DNA of 64,000 nt from NCBI RefSeq assembly GCF_900324485.2, contig NC_046649.1, positions 18,285,665-18,349,664 of the forward strand, in the 5' to 3' direction. This document shows, piece by piece, positions 1 through 12,084 of this stretch; within the stretch, counting starts at the first letter, position 1; each line of letters starts with the position of its first letter. The position numbers and the translations under genes are program-made. The DNA comes from Mastacembelus armatus (lineage: Eukaryota > Chordata > Actinopteri > Synbranchiformes > Mastacembelidae). The notes below the pieces were generated by a model. It saw only the letters and a list, made by a program, of their open reading frames with translations. It did no database searches and was not told the DNA's origin.

Positions 1-3000
1 GGTCAGTTTGTTCAGTGTCTTCTCCAGGTCTGACTTGCAGATGAAGTCATCATTGTTGAAATCTTGCAAAAGATGCAAAATAAGAACATGCCTAGAGGTG
101 AAATGATCAGTCGATTTATAAATTAGACAACTATTCTGATTGTCAGGTTCATTTCATTTCAAACAAAAATATATCAGATTCACTGCTTACTGCTTCTCAA
201 ATGTCAGTGCTGAGTTTTGGAATTTAAAGTAATTAACCTTGGGTTTTAGGATAGTGTGGTAGGACAAAGCAAGCTATTTGAATATATCATCTGGACCTGG
301 GTCATTCTATGTCAAATTTGCATGTATTCCCTGTGTCTGTTTGGGTCCCACGTGTCGTGTCTCATCAGTCGGATTCATTGATAAGGAGGATAATTCTTAG
401 TTGCAGGTCTTGAGGTAATCTTCATATATCCTGAATGACATTCCTAATTAATATTACATATACAATATGTACTTTTCCAGTTGATATTTTGTGACTATTC
501 TCAGCATATTTAGATTAGACTAAAATTGCATAAAGCGTCTTTCCCACAAGGCTATATGCATTATGCTAATATTAAACATATTTGTTAAGCCTTCCAGATT
601 CACTCACCACACCCAACCATTGATTAGAGAGTCATTTTAGGTGTCTGAGCTCATACATCTTCATTATGTCCCCTTTTTTCTCCTGTGTTGGTCTGAATAA
701 TGAATTAAAGTTTCCTTGACCCATGACCAAGGCGATGTGTATATAACTCTTCATCTGTCAGCGATTGTTATTTAGCGTGGACAATAGTGCTGAGCACTAC
801 CTGGGCTTTGACAAGCTCTTTGCCTCAATAATGGGCTGGTTAATCATTTACAACAGTCCATGCACCATCTGTCATGCTCAAAGCTCCATAACCCTTCACC
901 AAGTCTGCTCTGTTATCATATAGTATGAGTGCACCATATTAAAATGCATGGTTCACATATTCCATGTGTTGCTTTTAAACTCACAGGGTTGTATAAGAGG
1001 ATAAATTAAGAAAAAAAATTAAGCTTAAAAAATGTATGATTATTTTTAAGACTGTTTTTTACACGTACAATGGTTAAGATACCTTAAACAATGAGGAAGA
1101 AATGCCTCAACAAAACAGACAGAGAATTAAAATGATTTTAAAAATTTACTACCATAAATTTTGAAAGCATAGTAGGCCTTGAGGTCACGTGGTGCCATCT
1201 CACTCAGGACTGAAAACATGTCTAAAAAGTCATCCAGTGTCATGTTTCCCTCTCCATCCTCAGAGAAAACCTCAGCAATCCTCTGACGAAATGGGTTGTC
1301 CTGGACAGAGGGCACACAAGGGCTCCTGTGAAACACTGGCAAGTTTTCTGTGAGTAATTCAGTGCAGTATCAAGAACGAAATACCTTACCTAGGTAAGAA
1401 TAGAACTCAATGGCTTCATGTGGTCTAATCTTCTATTCTGGCCATAACGTGTTTTACTGTGGTGCATATCTCATATTCTTCTGATCTATTCTGTTTTAAT
1501 TTTTTTCTAATGTGGATTCAAAAAAAAATGTGTGAAACCTACATAATCTAGAATAATGAATGACTGTGAGGGAAAGTATAATCTTGACATGCTCACTCTC
1601 TCTCTCTCAGGACATGTCTGTGACCAGCATGTTAACACACCTGTTTATCTTGCTGTCATTGTGTAAAGAGGCATATAATTGACCCATTTCCAACAAGTGT
1701 GTCCCTAAGGACCCACCAACATTCTTCAAGTTCAAAGGAGTCAGGTAACATATAGCCTTTCAAAGAATTCTGTCGATTAGTTGGCCATTAATTATGGATT
1801 GGGAACACTGGGAGACAGCGGGTCTGCAGGGTGTATGTGCGCCAGTGGGTCTACCTTTAGCTCGGGCATACTGCCAATCAGCTCATATGGTAACTTCACA
1901 TCTGGTTGGTTGGTGTAGTCAAGAGGAACGAGCTGCGGTGCCAAATCCCGATAGCGGTAGAAAAGTCTAGGGAAAAGTTTCAAATATTTACTTTCAATAC
2001 TGAATTACAAAATATCTTCTGTAATATGTAGTTGTGTATTTTAAAGGGGAGATTGATAGTTTAAAAAAATTAATTAGAAAACTCTATACGATTCAGCTGC
2101 AGTTTCTATTTTTCTTTATTGTGGCAAACACTGTAACCATCCATCCGTTATCTATACCCACTTATTCCTGTTCAGGGTCCACAGGGATCTGCTGGAGCCT
2201 ATCTCAGCTCTCTTAGGGGAAAAAGGCAGGGGTACACCCTGAATATATTATATATCTTACATATTTCAATATAATAAAGTTCTGAAAGTGTATTTAAAAA
2301 ACAGATTTAAAATACTATGTGGTCTCAGTTATGTCTACCCCACAGTAGGACTCCTGATACTGTAGTTTAGAGTTACAGGGTAGAACAAAATTCAGCTGTG
2401 TGTCACACCAGCAATGACTCGGAAATAATCTGATTTACCACCGTTTAGGTAACAGTGTCAAAATATAATCATATGCTCACCTGAGAATTTCTTTTCTTGT
2501 AAAGTACGTACAATCCTGCAGGAGAGCGAGAACTGTCAGCGACATTAGGATACAGATTTTCCTGTGCAATATGGTGCTTAATATTCTGTTAGATACAGTG
2601 ATGATAGTGATGACAGAACATTTACTGAAATAATGATAATAGCAGTTCAACACTTATATATATAATATTCCCATACATGCAACAGTTCTGCACATGCAGT
2701 TTTAATAGTAAGTGAAGTACAGATGCAAGAGATACAGATGTTTTTGCAACAAAATGGATTGAAAGTATCAAAAGTAAAAGTTTTTCATTACTGAAAATTA
2801 CCCTTGTTGTTACCCTGGCTGTACAATATTTGTAATCTCAAAATTGTACCTACATACTTGAATGCAGTAAAGTCAATAACTGGACTAAATGTTGCATGGC
2901 ACATTTCACCACTAGTTTTATTTACAGACACATAATTTACATTGAATACCACAGATTAATATTATTTGTTTAACACTATGCATCCTGTCCCTAACCTTTG

Positions 3001-3296
3001 TTAAAAGTAAGGTTATAAAATTAGAAAAACAAATACTGAATCAACAAACACTGTCAGGGAAACTTTGTTCAATACCTCTCTGACCAGGTGCACCACATGC
3101 TCCTGGTTCTTTTTTTATAAACAGACAAGCCATCGAACCCTTTTTGTTTATTTAACCTATTTACAGATGTTAGTAGGTAGGTCTGATAAGAGAAGCAGCA
3201 TTTAAATTCAAAGATAAAGGTCTCGTTCAGAAAAAAAGCACAAACCTGATAGGCATCTAGCTGCTGTGCTGTAAAGATGGTCTGTTTATTCCCCAT
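1..3296 (-). CDS. cib3: Calcium and integrin-binding family member 3 (5' part; 3' end outside window)
   Basis: EF-hand protein of the CIB family. CIB2 and CIB3 are known auxiliary subunits of TMC mechanotransduction channels in hair cells. Visible coding exons (minus strand): 3296-3246, 2515-2481, 1966-1855, 1300-1153 and 62-1 (cut by the window edge). All phases agree and every boundary is GT-AG. The start reads [17 protein letters not shown], the N-myristoylation-type MGNKQ start of CIB2/3. It continues with [30 protein letters not shown] and [19 protein letters not shown], which match CIB3 better than CIB2. The last visible exon holds an EF-hand loop (DFNNDDFIC). About 136 of an expected ~187 residues are present; the C-terminal EF hand lies to the left. 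The gene is head-to-head with the SLC1A gene, about 1 kb apart. Confidence 0.93.
2139..2250. repeat. Fragment of a common teleost interspersed repeat in cib3 intron 2
   Basis: The stretch starts with CCATCCATCCGTTATCTATA and continues through TGTTCAGGGTCCAC, GGAGCCTATCTCAGCT and GGGGTACACCCTG. This is the familiar 3'-tail sequence of a very common fish interspersed repeat, probably the tail of an RTE/Expander-type LINE; the family name is from memory. It is short, diverged and non-coding. Confidence 0.6.
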
Positions 3297-4338
3297 GTCT
3301 GTGCGTGCAAACAACAAGCCTCAGGTCCATCGCTGCTCCAACATCAAGTGCTTTTTTTAGTGTGCATGGATATGTCAGATATGAAATACTGGGACAAAAG
3401 GAACCCAGAGCCAAAGAAGAGATCGGGTGTCGGACTGTCACAGGCCCTTTGGTCCCCATTATAATGGCAGCATTTCATCATTTTCTCCATTGTGAAGAGC
3501 AGCCCCTTTGACAATGAGCAAGGGCTGCCGTCCAGCAACATGTCAAGTGGTATCAACCCCCTTTAGTGCCACTCTATGGCCAACGCCTCGGTCGCTACTC
3601 AGGTTACACTCTGTAGAGACAGGTTTTTGTAGTGGGAAAATAGTTTTTGACAGGAAACAAGTTTTATTTCAGTTGAGAACTATTATTATTATTGGATACA
3701 TACAGTATATATGGTATTCCAGTGCATTTTCACATTCAGTTTTAGGTAAGGTATTATACAGTATAAAACAGCATTGTTGTAATATACTGGTTCTTTTAAA
3801 GTGTTTTTCTTGTTGTTTACACTTGTGTTAAAGTCAGTCTTCCGCTAGCAGCTTCCAGTCACAATTGATATTCTCTCTTTGTTTGTTTCCACCTTAAGGA
3901 CTCCCTCAGTGCATTTTATTACCAGGATAACCTGAGATGAAAAAGAAATGAAAAAAACCGCAGTGCTATTTCTATGTTCAATTTTAAGCAAATGATATGA
4001 GTAACTTTTAAATGATGTGTATTTTTGCTGAGTCAAGTTTGTTCAGAAAGACAAACTTTGGATGACTGATGTCTCGAGGGAAGGGGAGGGACAGAAAAGT
4101 GAAGAATATCAGGTAAGAATACATACCACAAACGCTATACGTAGATGAAGGGAAATATCTAGAACTTTTCAGCTCTGTTGGCCAATATTTGGTATCTTTT
4201 CTTTAAACATAGTAAATTCTTATCTTTTTCTACTGTTTTATTTTTATGCTTGCATGTTCTGTATTGGTATGTTGAGATATAAAATTTCTTGTCTTTTCTT
4301 CTGCAGTGTACTTGGTGTAAAGGCAGATTATTAAAGAG
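3297..4338. other. Divergent intergenic region, cib3 / SLC1A
   Basis: About 1 kb between the start codons of two oppositely oriented genes, so it should hold both promoters and 5' UTRs. I see no clear TATA box at the expected distance from either start. The reading frames in it have no recognisable protein content. Confidence 0.5.
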
Positions 4339-7300
4339 ATGCCTCCCAACTTCAACGGCCTGTCAAAGCTCAGCACCGTGGACAGAGAAGTCCAAGATAC
4401 CCAGAGATACATGGACACTTCAGAGCTCAAGAGCCTGGATTCTTCATCTCACAGTGACAGTCATATCAAGAGTTTTCTCAGGAGAAATGTTTTAGTTCTT
4501 CTCACTATGGCTTCCATCATCATCGGTAAGTGTCTTTATTTGAATGTTGTCATTCTATGTGTAACTTTATTTTATTTTATTCTTTGTTATTTATTAAGGG
4601 TTAGATTTTCTTTTTGTCTTTTAACTTTTTGTTGTATTCTGGATTTATTCAGAGAGTGTTTTCATACATGTTACAGTGTTTTAATGCATTGGCTTTAATT
4701 CATTTTTGCCATTTCAAGGACACACTATCATGTTAACTTTCTGGTAATATTTCTCTGAGGGGTCTGCATGGGGTTTGCTCTGCAGTCCAGTAACATGACA
4801 GACATGGATATTAAATACTTCACTTTTCCTGGAGAGTTGCTGATGAGGATGCTGCAGATGCTGGCGCTTCCTCTCATTGTATCGAGCCTGATCTCAGGTT
4901 AGATTCTGACTTATTAAAAGTGCCATACTGAGTTACATCCCCAGGTTTTACATCACACATGTGCACACATTTGTTGCATATTTGCATATGTTTGACCCAG
5001 CTCAAATTAAATACTGCTAGTTCTAACGACTTATGCAACCCATTTTCCTATGTTTACTCAAGTCTGCATAATTTTAATATTTTCCGGATATTTTTCAAGC
5101 ACAAATACCCATTTCATCCTGTTGATCAGTCCTACCTAGCTACTGAAATGTTTGATCCAGTGGTTATAACCTCTTGCGGATGTTCAGTTTAAACAGCATT
5201 CCCCACCTTTTTCCAACCCATTGCCTGGGGGGAAGGAAACATCTAACAAATAGCTGAAACCAAAAACTAAACATACAAACCACAGAAGTAGGATTTACTG
5301 TAGGGCTGTTGTGTTGGAGATCATTCAATTTGTGCATGTGTATAGGCAACTAGAAGTACTGTATGTTAGTTTTAGTTTACTACTGTAAATGAAGTAGCGA
5401 CTTGGTGTATGCTCAAATTTATGTGTAAAAATGGGTTTACTATGTAAATATACTTTTCTTGAGTAAGCATGATTATTTCTACTTTTTGCAGTATAGATTT
5501 TTGACATGCTGTCTTCAGAACATGTCACCTACACACAATATGGCACAAGATCACTATTTCAGCCTGAAGATGTAAATAACTTCTTTTAATTTCAGGCATG
5601 TCATCTGTGGACAGGAAGGCTTATGATAAAATAGGGCCCCAGACTTTTTGCTATTACACAGTGACCACCCTCATGGCTGTGTTCACTGGCATCTTCCTGG
5701 TCATTCTTATCCACCCAGGGAAATCACCCAGTAACACCCCAGTGCCCTCTGGTGGTAAAGTAGAGGCTGTGCAAACTGTGGATATCTTTCTGGATCTGCT
5801 CAGGTGTGTGTCAAAAAGGAAGTCTGCCCAAATAGATGTCAGCATTCAGTCTAGACTAACCTAAACTGTTTTTTTTTTCTTTTCAGAAACATGTTTCCAT
5901 CCAATCTGGTGGCTGCTTGTTTCACAAAGGTGAGACCTGCAGTGGGTTGTGATTTCATTTCTGTCTTCGTTATGTTATATCATAACAATGATTATTTTCT
6001 TCTTTTCCTCTGCTTTCTTTTTTCTACTTAGTATAAAACAGTTTATTCTAGAAGCAGAAGTCACAGTGATGTCAATTTGACTCAGACAAGTAAGTTCAAA
6101 AAGAGTGCTTCCTTCCTTCTGGATACAAAACATCTATTATTTATGTCCATTTTGTTTTACACAAATGATTTTTCATCGTGACAGTATTACTTGGATCTTT
6201 ACAGATAACACAATACAGATGCAAGAGCTTGCAGACGGGGTAAATATTTTAGGTTTATTGATCTTCTGCATTGCCTTCGGCCTCATCCTGGGCAGTATGG
6301 AGAAAGAGGCAAAACCTCTGAGAGACTTCTTTGACTGCTTCAATAAAGCCATCAGGCAGCTGATCAGCATAGCCATCTGGTAAGGACAATATGAGGATGT
6401 GGAATATAACAACCATGTCATTTTAAATTTTGAAATCTGACTAAGCTAAGTTAAAAAAAATGCTGCAGCACAGAATCAAAATGCATCATCCTCCAAAAAC
6501 ATGCTGACTGTTGCCATTCTACAGTGATTTTCAGTCATATTACAGCACCAGTGCTGTATCTCACCTCTGTCTCACAGGTATTCCCCAATAGGAATCCCCT
6601 TCTTGGTTGGAGGACAGATTTTAAGGCTGAAAGACATTGGAGTGATTGGTTACCACCTTGTCCTGTATATTGTCACGGTGATCACTGGCCTAGTGATCCA
6701 CAGCTTTCTGACCCTGCCCCTCATCTATTTCATTTTAACACAAAAGAACCCCTTCAGGTTTATGGGTGGTCTCCTCCAAGCTCTCACTACTGCCTTTGGG
6801 ACTTCATCAAGGTGAGCTGCATTTCCAGCCATCAACACTGTTTAACAGCTGTGTACTTTTGAGTAAAGATGAATCTTGCTTGGAACAATATAAAACATAA
6901 CACAGGACGGTGCATAGAAAATGTGTTGTATATTTTATAAATGGATTTTTTTACAGTTTTGTGAGCTTGCCAGCCACTATCCACTGTCTGGAGAAGAATC
7001 TCAACATGGACAAACGGGTGACACGCTTCATTCTACCTGTAGGCACTATCTTGACCATGGACGGCACAGCACTCTATGAGGCGGTAGCTTCAATATTCAT
7101 CGCCCAGGTTCATAATGTGAATCTCGATCTGGGTCAAATCATCATCATCAGGTATGATCACAAACAGACTGGAAACAGGTTTGATCATTTGTTTATAAAT
7201 AGCAAAAACTGTATAAACTTCAGGAGTTTGGGGAATTTAAGCATTTAAAAATGAAGGATGTGCCTGTTTTTTATCTGTAACATTTAGATAATTATCATTG

Positions 7301-7969
7301 CTGTGCGTGCGTATAGTTGATTAATATTACTGTTCTTATGTAATTGCAGTATAACTTCCACAGTTGCAGCTATCGGTGCTACAGGTATCCCACAGGGCAG
7401 TGTGGTATCCATGGCAATAGTGTTGACGTCAGTGGGATTGCCCCTTGAAGGCATTTCATTTATCATCACAGTTGACTGGATGCTGTAAGTGTGTTATCTG
7501 TTCGTGTGTGCTTAGGGTGTGAGGTGGAACCTGTTTATGTGACAACAGCAATCTGACTACCAAAACGGAGGCTAAAGTATGGACTGACAGTATTGTGCTA
7601 CATTAAACTGATAATTACATATTAAATCTTGGTAAAAAACTTAAAGATTTTTAGGGGATAGCACAAAGTTAAACATATTCTGAAACAACTTTTTAGAGCT
7701 TCTGAACTTGAGAGTGGTTGCAGTAACAAGTTTGTCACCTGGGAACTACCTGTGTGTTTGTTGACAGAGATCGTTTGAGAACAACCACCAACGTGCTGTG
7801 TGACTGTTTCGGTGTGGGTGTAATACACCATCTCTCCAGACATAAGTTTCAGAGTCCTGCAGAAGAATGCTTGGCAGAAGAAAAGACAGAGAAACCTTCT
7901 GACAGAGAGACAATACAAAGGTTTAACCTCACTTTATGCTGTTCCTGCACAATTAAGGTTCCCCAGTAG
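4339..7969 (+). CDS. SLC1A-family excitatory amino acid transporter, divergent (EAAT6/7-like?)
   Basis: Sodium-coupled glutamate/aspartate carrier of the plasma membrane. Ten coding exons: 4339-4525, 4760-4897, 5596-5803, 5887-5929, 6032-6089, 6205-6379, 6578-6811, 6957-7151, 7350-7484, 7768-7969. They give 524 residues with all phases consistent. Family landmarks: [13 protein letters not shown] (TM2), [14 protein letters not shown] (TM3), a short extracellular loop with sequons NLT and NNT, HP1 GTSSSFVSLP, TM7 [20 protein letters not shown]2 GATGIPQG and TM8 [17 protein letters not shown]. The TM8 substrate residues (Asp, Asp, Arg, Asn, Asp) are kept. Oddities: TM7 has TMDGT where the family has NMDGT, HP1 has SSSFVSLP where EAATs have SSSSATLP, and TM8 has VLCD for VLGD. 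The loop lacks the long insertion of EAAT4, and the protein is not a close match to human EAAT1-5, so an EAAT6/7 (slc1a8/9) assignment is only a guess. The C-terminus after GVIHHLSRH is poorly conserved. Confidence 0.88.
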
Positions 7970-8715
7970 TGACATAAACTACTATTCTATTTTATAAAGG
8001 CAAACACAAAAAGAAAAAGCTTTTTCGCACCGTACCCAAAATGTTTAGCAGCCTTTCTCGACACATATTTTGCAAAGAAGTTTTTTTAAAAAAAAACCTG
8101 TACTATATATCAATGTGCAAGGATGTTTTTTTAGATTTATGATTTTGTCTGAAATGGGCTGGTAACATTTCTAATAAATCAAGTTATTGTAAGTATAATA
8201 GATAAGATTGTAAGCATTCTTTCAGTTTCATTGTTTTTGGAGAAATTGTAGGGCAAAATTGTTCTAAGAGGAGCTGTAAAGGTTGGTCAATTCATGCAAT
8301 TACAAATTTAAAAAGTACAATTTTGACCCACTACTGTAACAATACCCAACAAGTCGTCCTGTCACAGTCAATATACTATCCTGTTGAAATAATATCATAT
8401 GTTAAGCTTTTGTAAGTACATTCACATATTTTGTTCACAGCATTTATTCAGACTGTATAATCACTCACAACAGAAAACATAATATATTTACATTTACATC
8501 TTTCCCAGGATATACAGTATCACTTACATCACTGCCATATATTATAATTTATGGATATTTACATATATTACAATGTCAAATGTGGGACTCTGCACATTAC
8601 TAATTAGTTGCAAAAGAGTTAAAAAGGGCAGCTGGCTGTCTGTGTACCAAAACCCAATTTACATTGCATTTTTTAATGAATATCTGTGCATCCCAGCACC
8701 AGTGGCTAGTTGATG
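7970..8715. other. Convergent intergenic region with candidate poly(A) signals for both genes
   Basis: The SLC1A gene and admp end tail-to-tail here. AATAAA at 8173-8178 (+) lies about 205 bases after the transporter stop. TTTATT at 8443-8448, which reads AATAAA on the minus strand, lies about 270 bases after the admp stop. No coding content is recognised. Confidence 0.5.
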
Positions 8716-10320
8716 TCAGTGGCAGCCGCAGCTTCCAGCCACCATGTCATTATACTGTTTCAATACGACATTCTCATCATCATCAAAGTAGAGCAAATTG
8801 ATGGAGAAGAGCTTGTCGGGGACACAGCACGGTGTCTCAACGCCTTTGATTAGCTTCAGGGCATTGATGATGGACTGGACAGTGGCATGGTTAGTTGGCC
8901 TCATGTTCTGCCCCAGAGGAAAGGGACAGGAGCCTTTGCAGTGATAAGCATTGTATCCCCTGGGAGAGACAATCCAGCCTGACCAGCCGATTTCCTCAAA
9001 GTCAACGTACAGGGGCAGGCGTTGACAGGGCATAGAGACACCTTCCTCCTCACTGGAGTCCAGGGAGCGGGTGCCACGGGAGGATAAGCCTGACATTGGG
9101 GCCTGGGGCAGGTTGGAAGTGGCTGTGGTATGATTGGGTGGAGAAAAGGAGAGCATTTTGTTAGAAACACTGTATTTTATACTTTGTCATATAGTAGATC
9201 CCCCAAATGTAAAACATTACAGTTAACACTATTAATAAATCTCACCTGTGCTTTCGAGAGTAGTAGAGCGTCGACCATCATCAGTGAAGAGTACCAACAT
9301 GGGCTGCTTGCTCTGGTGGTTGTTGCGTCCTGAAGCAAATCGGATGAGTTTCATATCCATCTGACTTCCTCCCAGGGTCCGAACCACCACATGGAGCCCC
9401 AGGTTACTACCTTCATCCACCATCCATGAGCGAACCTTCATGAAGAGACTCGGTCAGTTGAAATGAACTGTTCAGTATTTGCCTTCAGCAGTTTGTTAGT
9501 GCCTTGAAGAGAAGTGGATACTTACTGCTTGTGTGATGGTGAATACTTCCCAACCACTAGTGTGGACTGGGATGAGCCGAGAAGACAGCAGCTTCTTCTC
9601 TTGTGTATTGTTAGTTTTGATGGTGTCAAGCAGCTGATAAACACTAACCTGAATGGAACAGAATGAATGTTAATGTCCAGATCAGAGATGTATTCACTGT
9701 GTGTCTTTTTAGTATAGACCACAGCAACTTAGAGTGTGTTTTAGGGCGCACATACCTGGCAGAAATGGTGTCTGTTGAATGTCAGAGCTGCCTGAGGTCG
9801 CATCTTGAAAAGATGAAGCTCTGCAGTGAGAATCTTCTCGGTTTTTGCCACCGTGGACAAATTGAAACTAAACTCCACCTGTTCGCTGCGCACTGCAAGT
9901 GAAATTGTATAATTAGACACCAAAATATACGCGACTACGGTTCATCCTTCACATTGACCACATGAAAGTGCACACAGGCCTCAATCCGGTCTTACTTTTA
10001 TCAAAGAAACTGCGGACAGTGTTCCCCTCCAGAAGATTGGGGTCCTTGGTCACACCGTCCACATCAGCAACCGTGTTGTACAGATCAAGCATGTACTGAG
10101 GTGGCTGCTTGTGTCCATGGATAGAAGGAGGGTCATCCATCCCGAAAACCTCCAAAAGCCTCTTAATGGCAGCTGAACGCACCTCCTCCGATTCATTCTC
10201 GGCGCTGAAACGATTCTGTAGGTAGTTGAATGAAGGCCGTGCAGAGGCGGTGCACACTAAAGTGGCGATGCTGATCACAATCATCAACATCTCTGAAGCG
10301 TAGGTAGATTCCTTGTCCAT
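8716..10320 (-). CDS. admp: Anti-dorsalizing morphogenetic protein (BMP-class TGF-beta ligand)
   Basis: Secreted BMP-type ligand made by the dorsal organizer, where it buffers dorsoventral patterning with Chordin and BMPs. Exons (minus strand): 10320-9996, 9892-9756, 9648-9526, 9435-9246, 9122-8716, giving 393 residues with all phases matching. ATG at 10320 gives MDKESTYASEM followed by a hydrophobic stretch (LMIVISIATLVCTASA); a second in-frame ATG at 10290 would put the signal peptide right at the start. The prodomain is followed by a minimal R-G-T-R proprotein convertase site. The mature domain has LPLYVDFEEIGWSGWIVSPR, NAYHCKGSCPFPLG, CCVPDKLFSINLLYFD and terminal SCGCH, with the full seven-cysteine TGF-beta pattern. 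The Admp identity is strong. The gene lies 1.76 kb downstream of pnhd on the same strand. Confidence 0.95.
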
Positions 10321-10390
10321 CGGTGTCCTCAAACCACTCAACCAGCCTGCAACCTGGAGTTGGACTGACTGCAGGGTCCTAGAAGCTCGA

Positions 10391-10400
10391 CTTTTATATC
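10391..10400 (-). promoter_or_regulatory. TATA box of admp
   Basis: On the minus strand this reads GATATAAAAG, about 70 bases before the admp start codon, which predicts initiation near 10365 and a short 5' UTR. A CCAAT-type element (ATTGG on the minus strand) lies about 75 bases further upstream, near 10472. Confidence 0.6.
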
Positions 10401-12084
10401 AAATGCCCGCGTTCACTCGTTAGAGCCCCAAAGCCTTGGTAAACAGCTGTACTGATGCTATTTGGTCGCAAATGTAAATCACCAATCAGCGAATGTAAAG
10501 GGAGACTAATGGCAGTGTTAACGAGGTGTGAACCCAGTTGTAGATTTTATTCAAGCCCATTGTCTATATGTCTGGCAATAACGTGTCAAAGAAATTAAAT
10601 TTAGTCTTTGAAAAACATCCAGATTTCAAATCCAGTGAGTATGTTGTTGTGGAATATATTTGTCTTCTCATATATCATTTTAGAGTAGGAAAAAATTAAA
10701 GCTGTGGCACAGAATCAACTTGGAGCTGATCTTTTGAGGAAGTGCCATAGCCCTGAGTGGTTAACTGAGACTGAATGAATCCATTAATTTGGAATAATGG
10801 GACCAGTGTCTTAGGTGGGAACCAATTACGTCGATAAAGAAACGGGTGTCGCTGACTACACGTCGTCATATTTACATAACTGCTTATCCAGTTACAGCTG
10901 GATAATCACCAAATTCGCACTTTTATTTTTAAAACAAATACAATCCTGCAGTGACTGCTGCGGCGCTAAAAGGTTCTTGTGACTTCCAGAGGCGAACGTT
11001 CATTTTTTCATTTTCCTAATTCAATCTACAGCTTATTGATATAAGTAGCCATTTCCAACTATAGTTTACTGCGTGAAATCCCTAAAGGATAGTTTTAGAT
11101 CATACTGACAATGGTCTGAGCAGAATTTTAGAGTTGTGGTGCAGCAGTCTTTACCACTGCAGATGCGGATGTGAATAAATAAGTTTCCTAATTATTAATA
11201 TCCCCAAGCACAAACATTTTAATGGAAGTTATTCTTTAAACCTTGTTTTTTTCTTAAACCAACAACATTTCAACAGATCCAGAAAAGGCGCACTGAGCCA
11301 TTTGGTGCCTTTGATCATTACGCACAATTACGCACAAACAAAACACAGCTTGAGCCTGAAAAAAGCTTGGTTCCCCGAGCTTTCTAAACTCTGATGAGAT
11401 CAAAGCTTTTTTTAAAAAAAAAAATCACACCTTGCAAGCAAACCATAAAACTTCTTCTCTTTAAATGACAGAAAACTGACAGAAGAGTGTTGCTTCACAA
11501 GCTTATATCAGCTATTAACTACACGCATTTTCCGGGCATTTGCAAAGTTGGTCTGCTTTTTGTTTGCAGCTTTCAAAGCTCAATTCTATTCCTTTAAAAC
11601 GTCACATTGATTTAAAATATATTTAATTAATTCATAGACATGTTGCATGTTGTCCTGCCAATAATTGCTTGTTCATTATTTTCTGAACTAGAAAAGGTTA
11701 AATATTCACATACAAATTATACATATACATATATATGTATATATATTCATATAAATGACACTGAATATTTTTTTTAGCTCTAAAATTTCTAAAGTGTTTC
11801 TATTTTCTGTGTAATGTGGTAGGTTGAAACAGATTGACAACATATGTCCTGGAGCTATTATGTTGTACAATGGTGTAATGGTAAGTCATCACAGATGGTT
11901 ATGGTATTAAATTTATTTACAAAATTATCATTTTTACATATATTACATATAATACAATAATACTTTAGGGTAGAAAGGTCTTAGGTGACAGATACTATTT
12001 GGTCCAGTGGGCTGCACAACTATAAATCAAACTTTATAGGTATCACAGGTCTTGGAAGTTGTTTTCCAGCAGGGGGCGTCATGT
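10401..12084. other. pnhd-admp intergenic region
   Basis: 1.68 kb between the admp promoter and the pnhd stop. It should contain admp cis-control sequence and the pnhd 3' UTR; TTTATT at 11912-11917 (AATAAA on the minus strand) is a candidate pnhd poly(A) signal. A short AT microsatellite lies near 11720-11755. No other coding content is seen. Confidence 0.45.

Noticed and set aside
3305-3831. Overlapping ORFs on both strands upstream of the SLC1A gene
   Set aside because: No protein-family features; the frames contradict each other and fall in the divergent promoter region.
5164-5528. ORFs in the long SLC1A intron 2
   Set aside because: They are intronic, low complexity and without recognisable motifs; flanking exons join in phase without them.
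11720-11755. AT-rich palindromic run near pnhd-admp (ATATACATATATATGTATAT)
   Set aside because: A simple AT microsatellite explains it; no reason to call a regulatory site.
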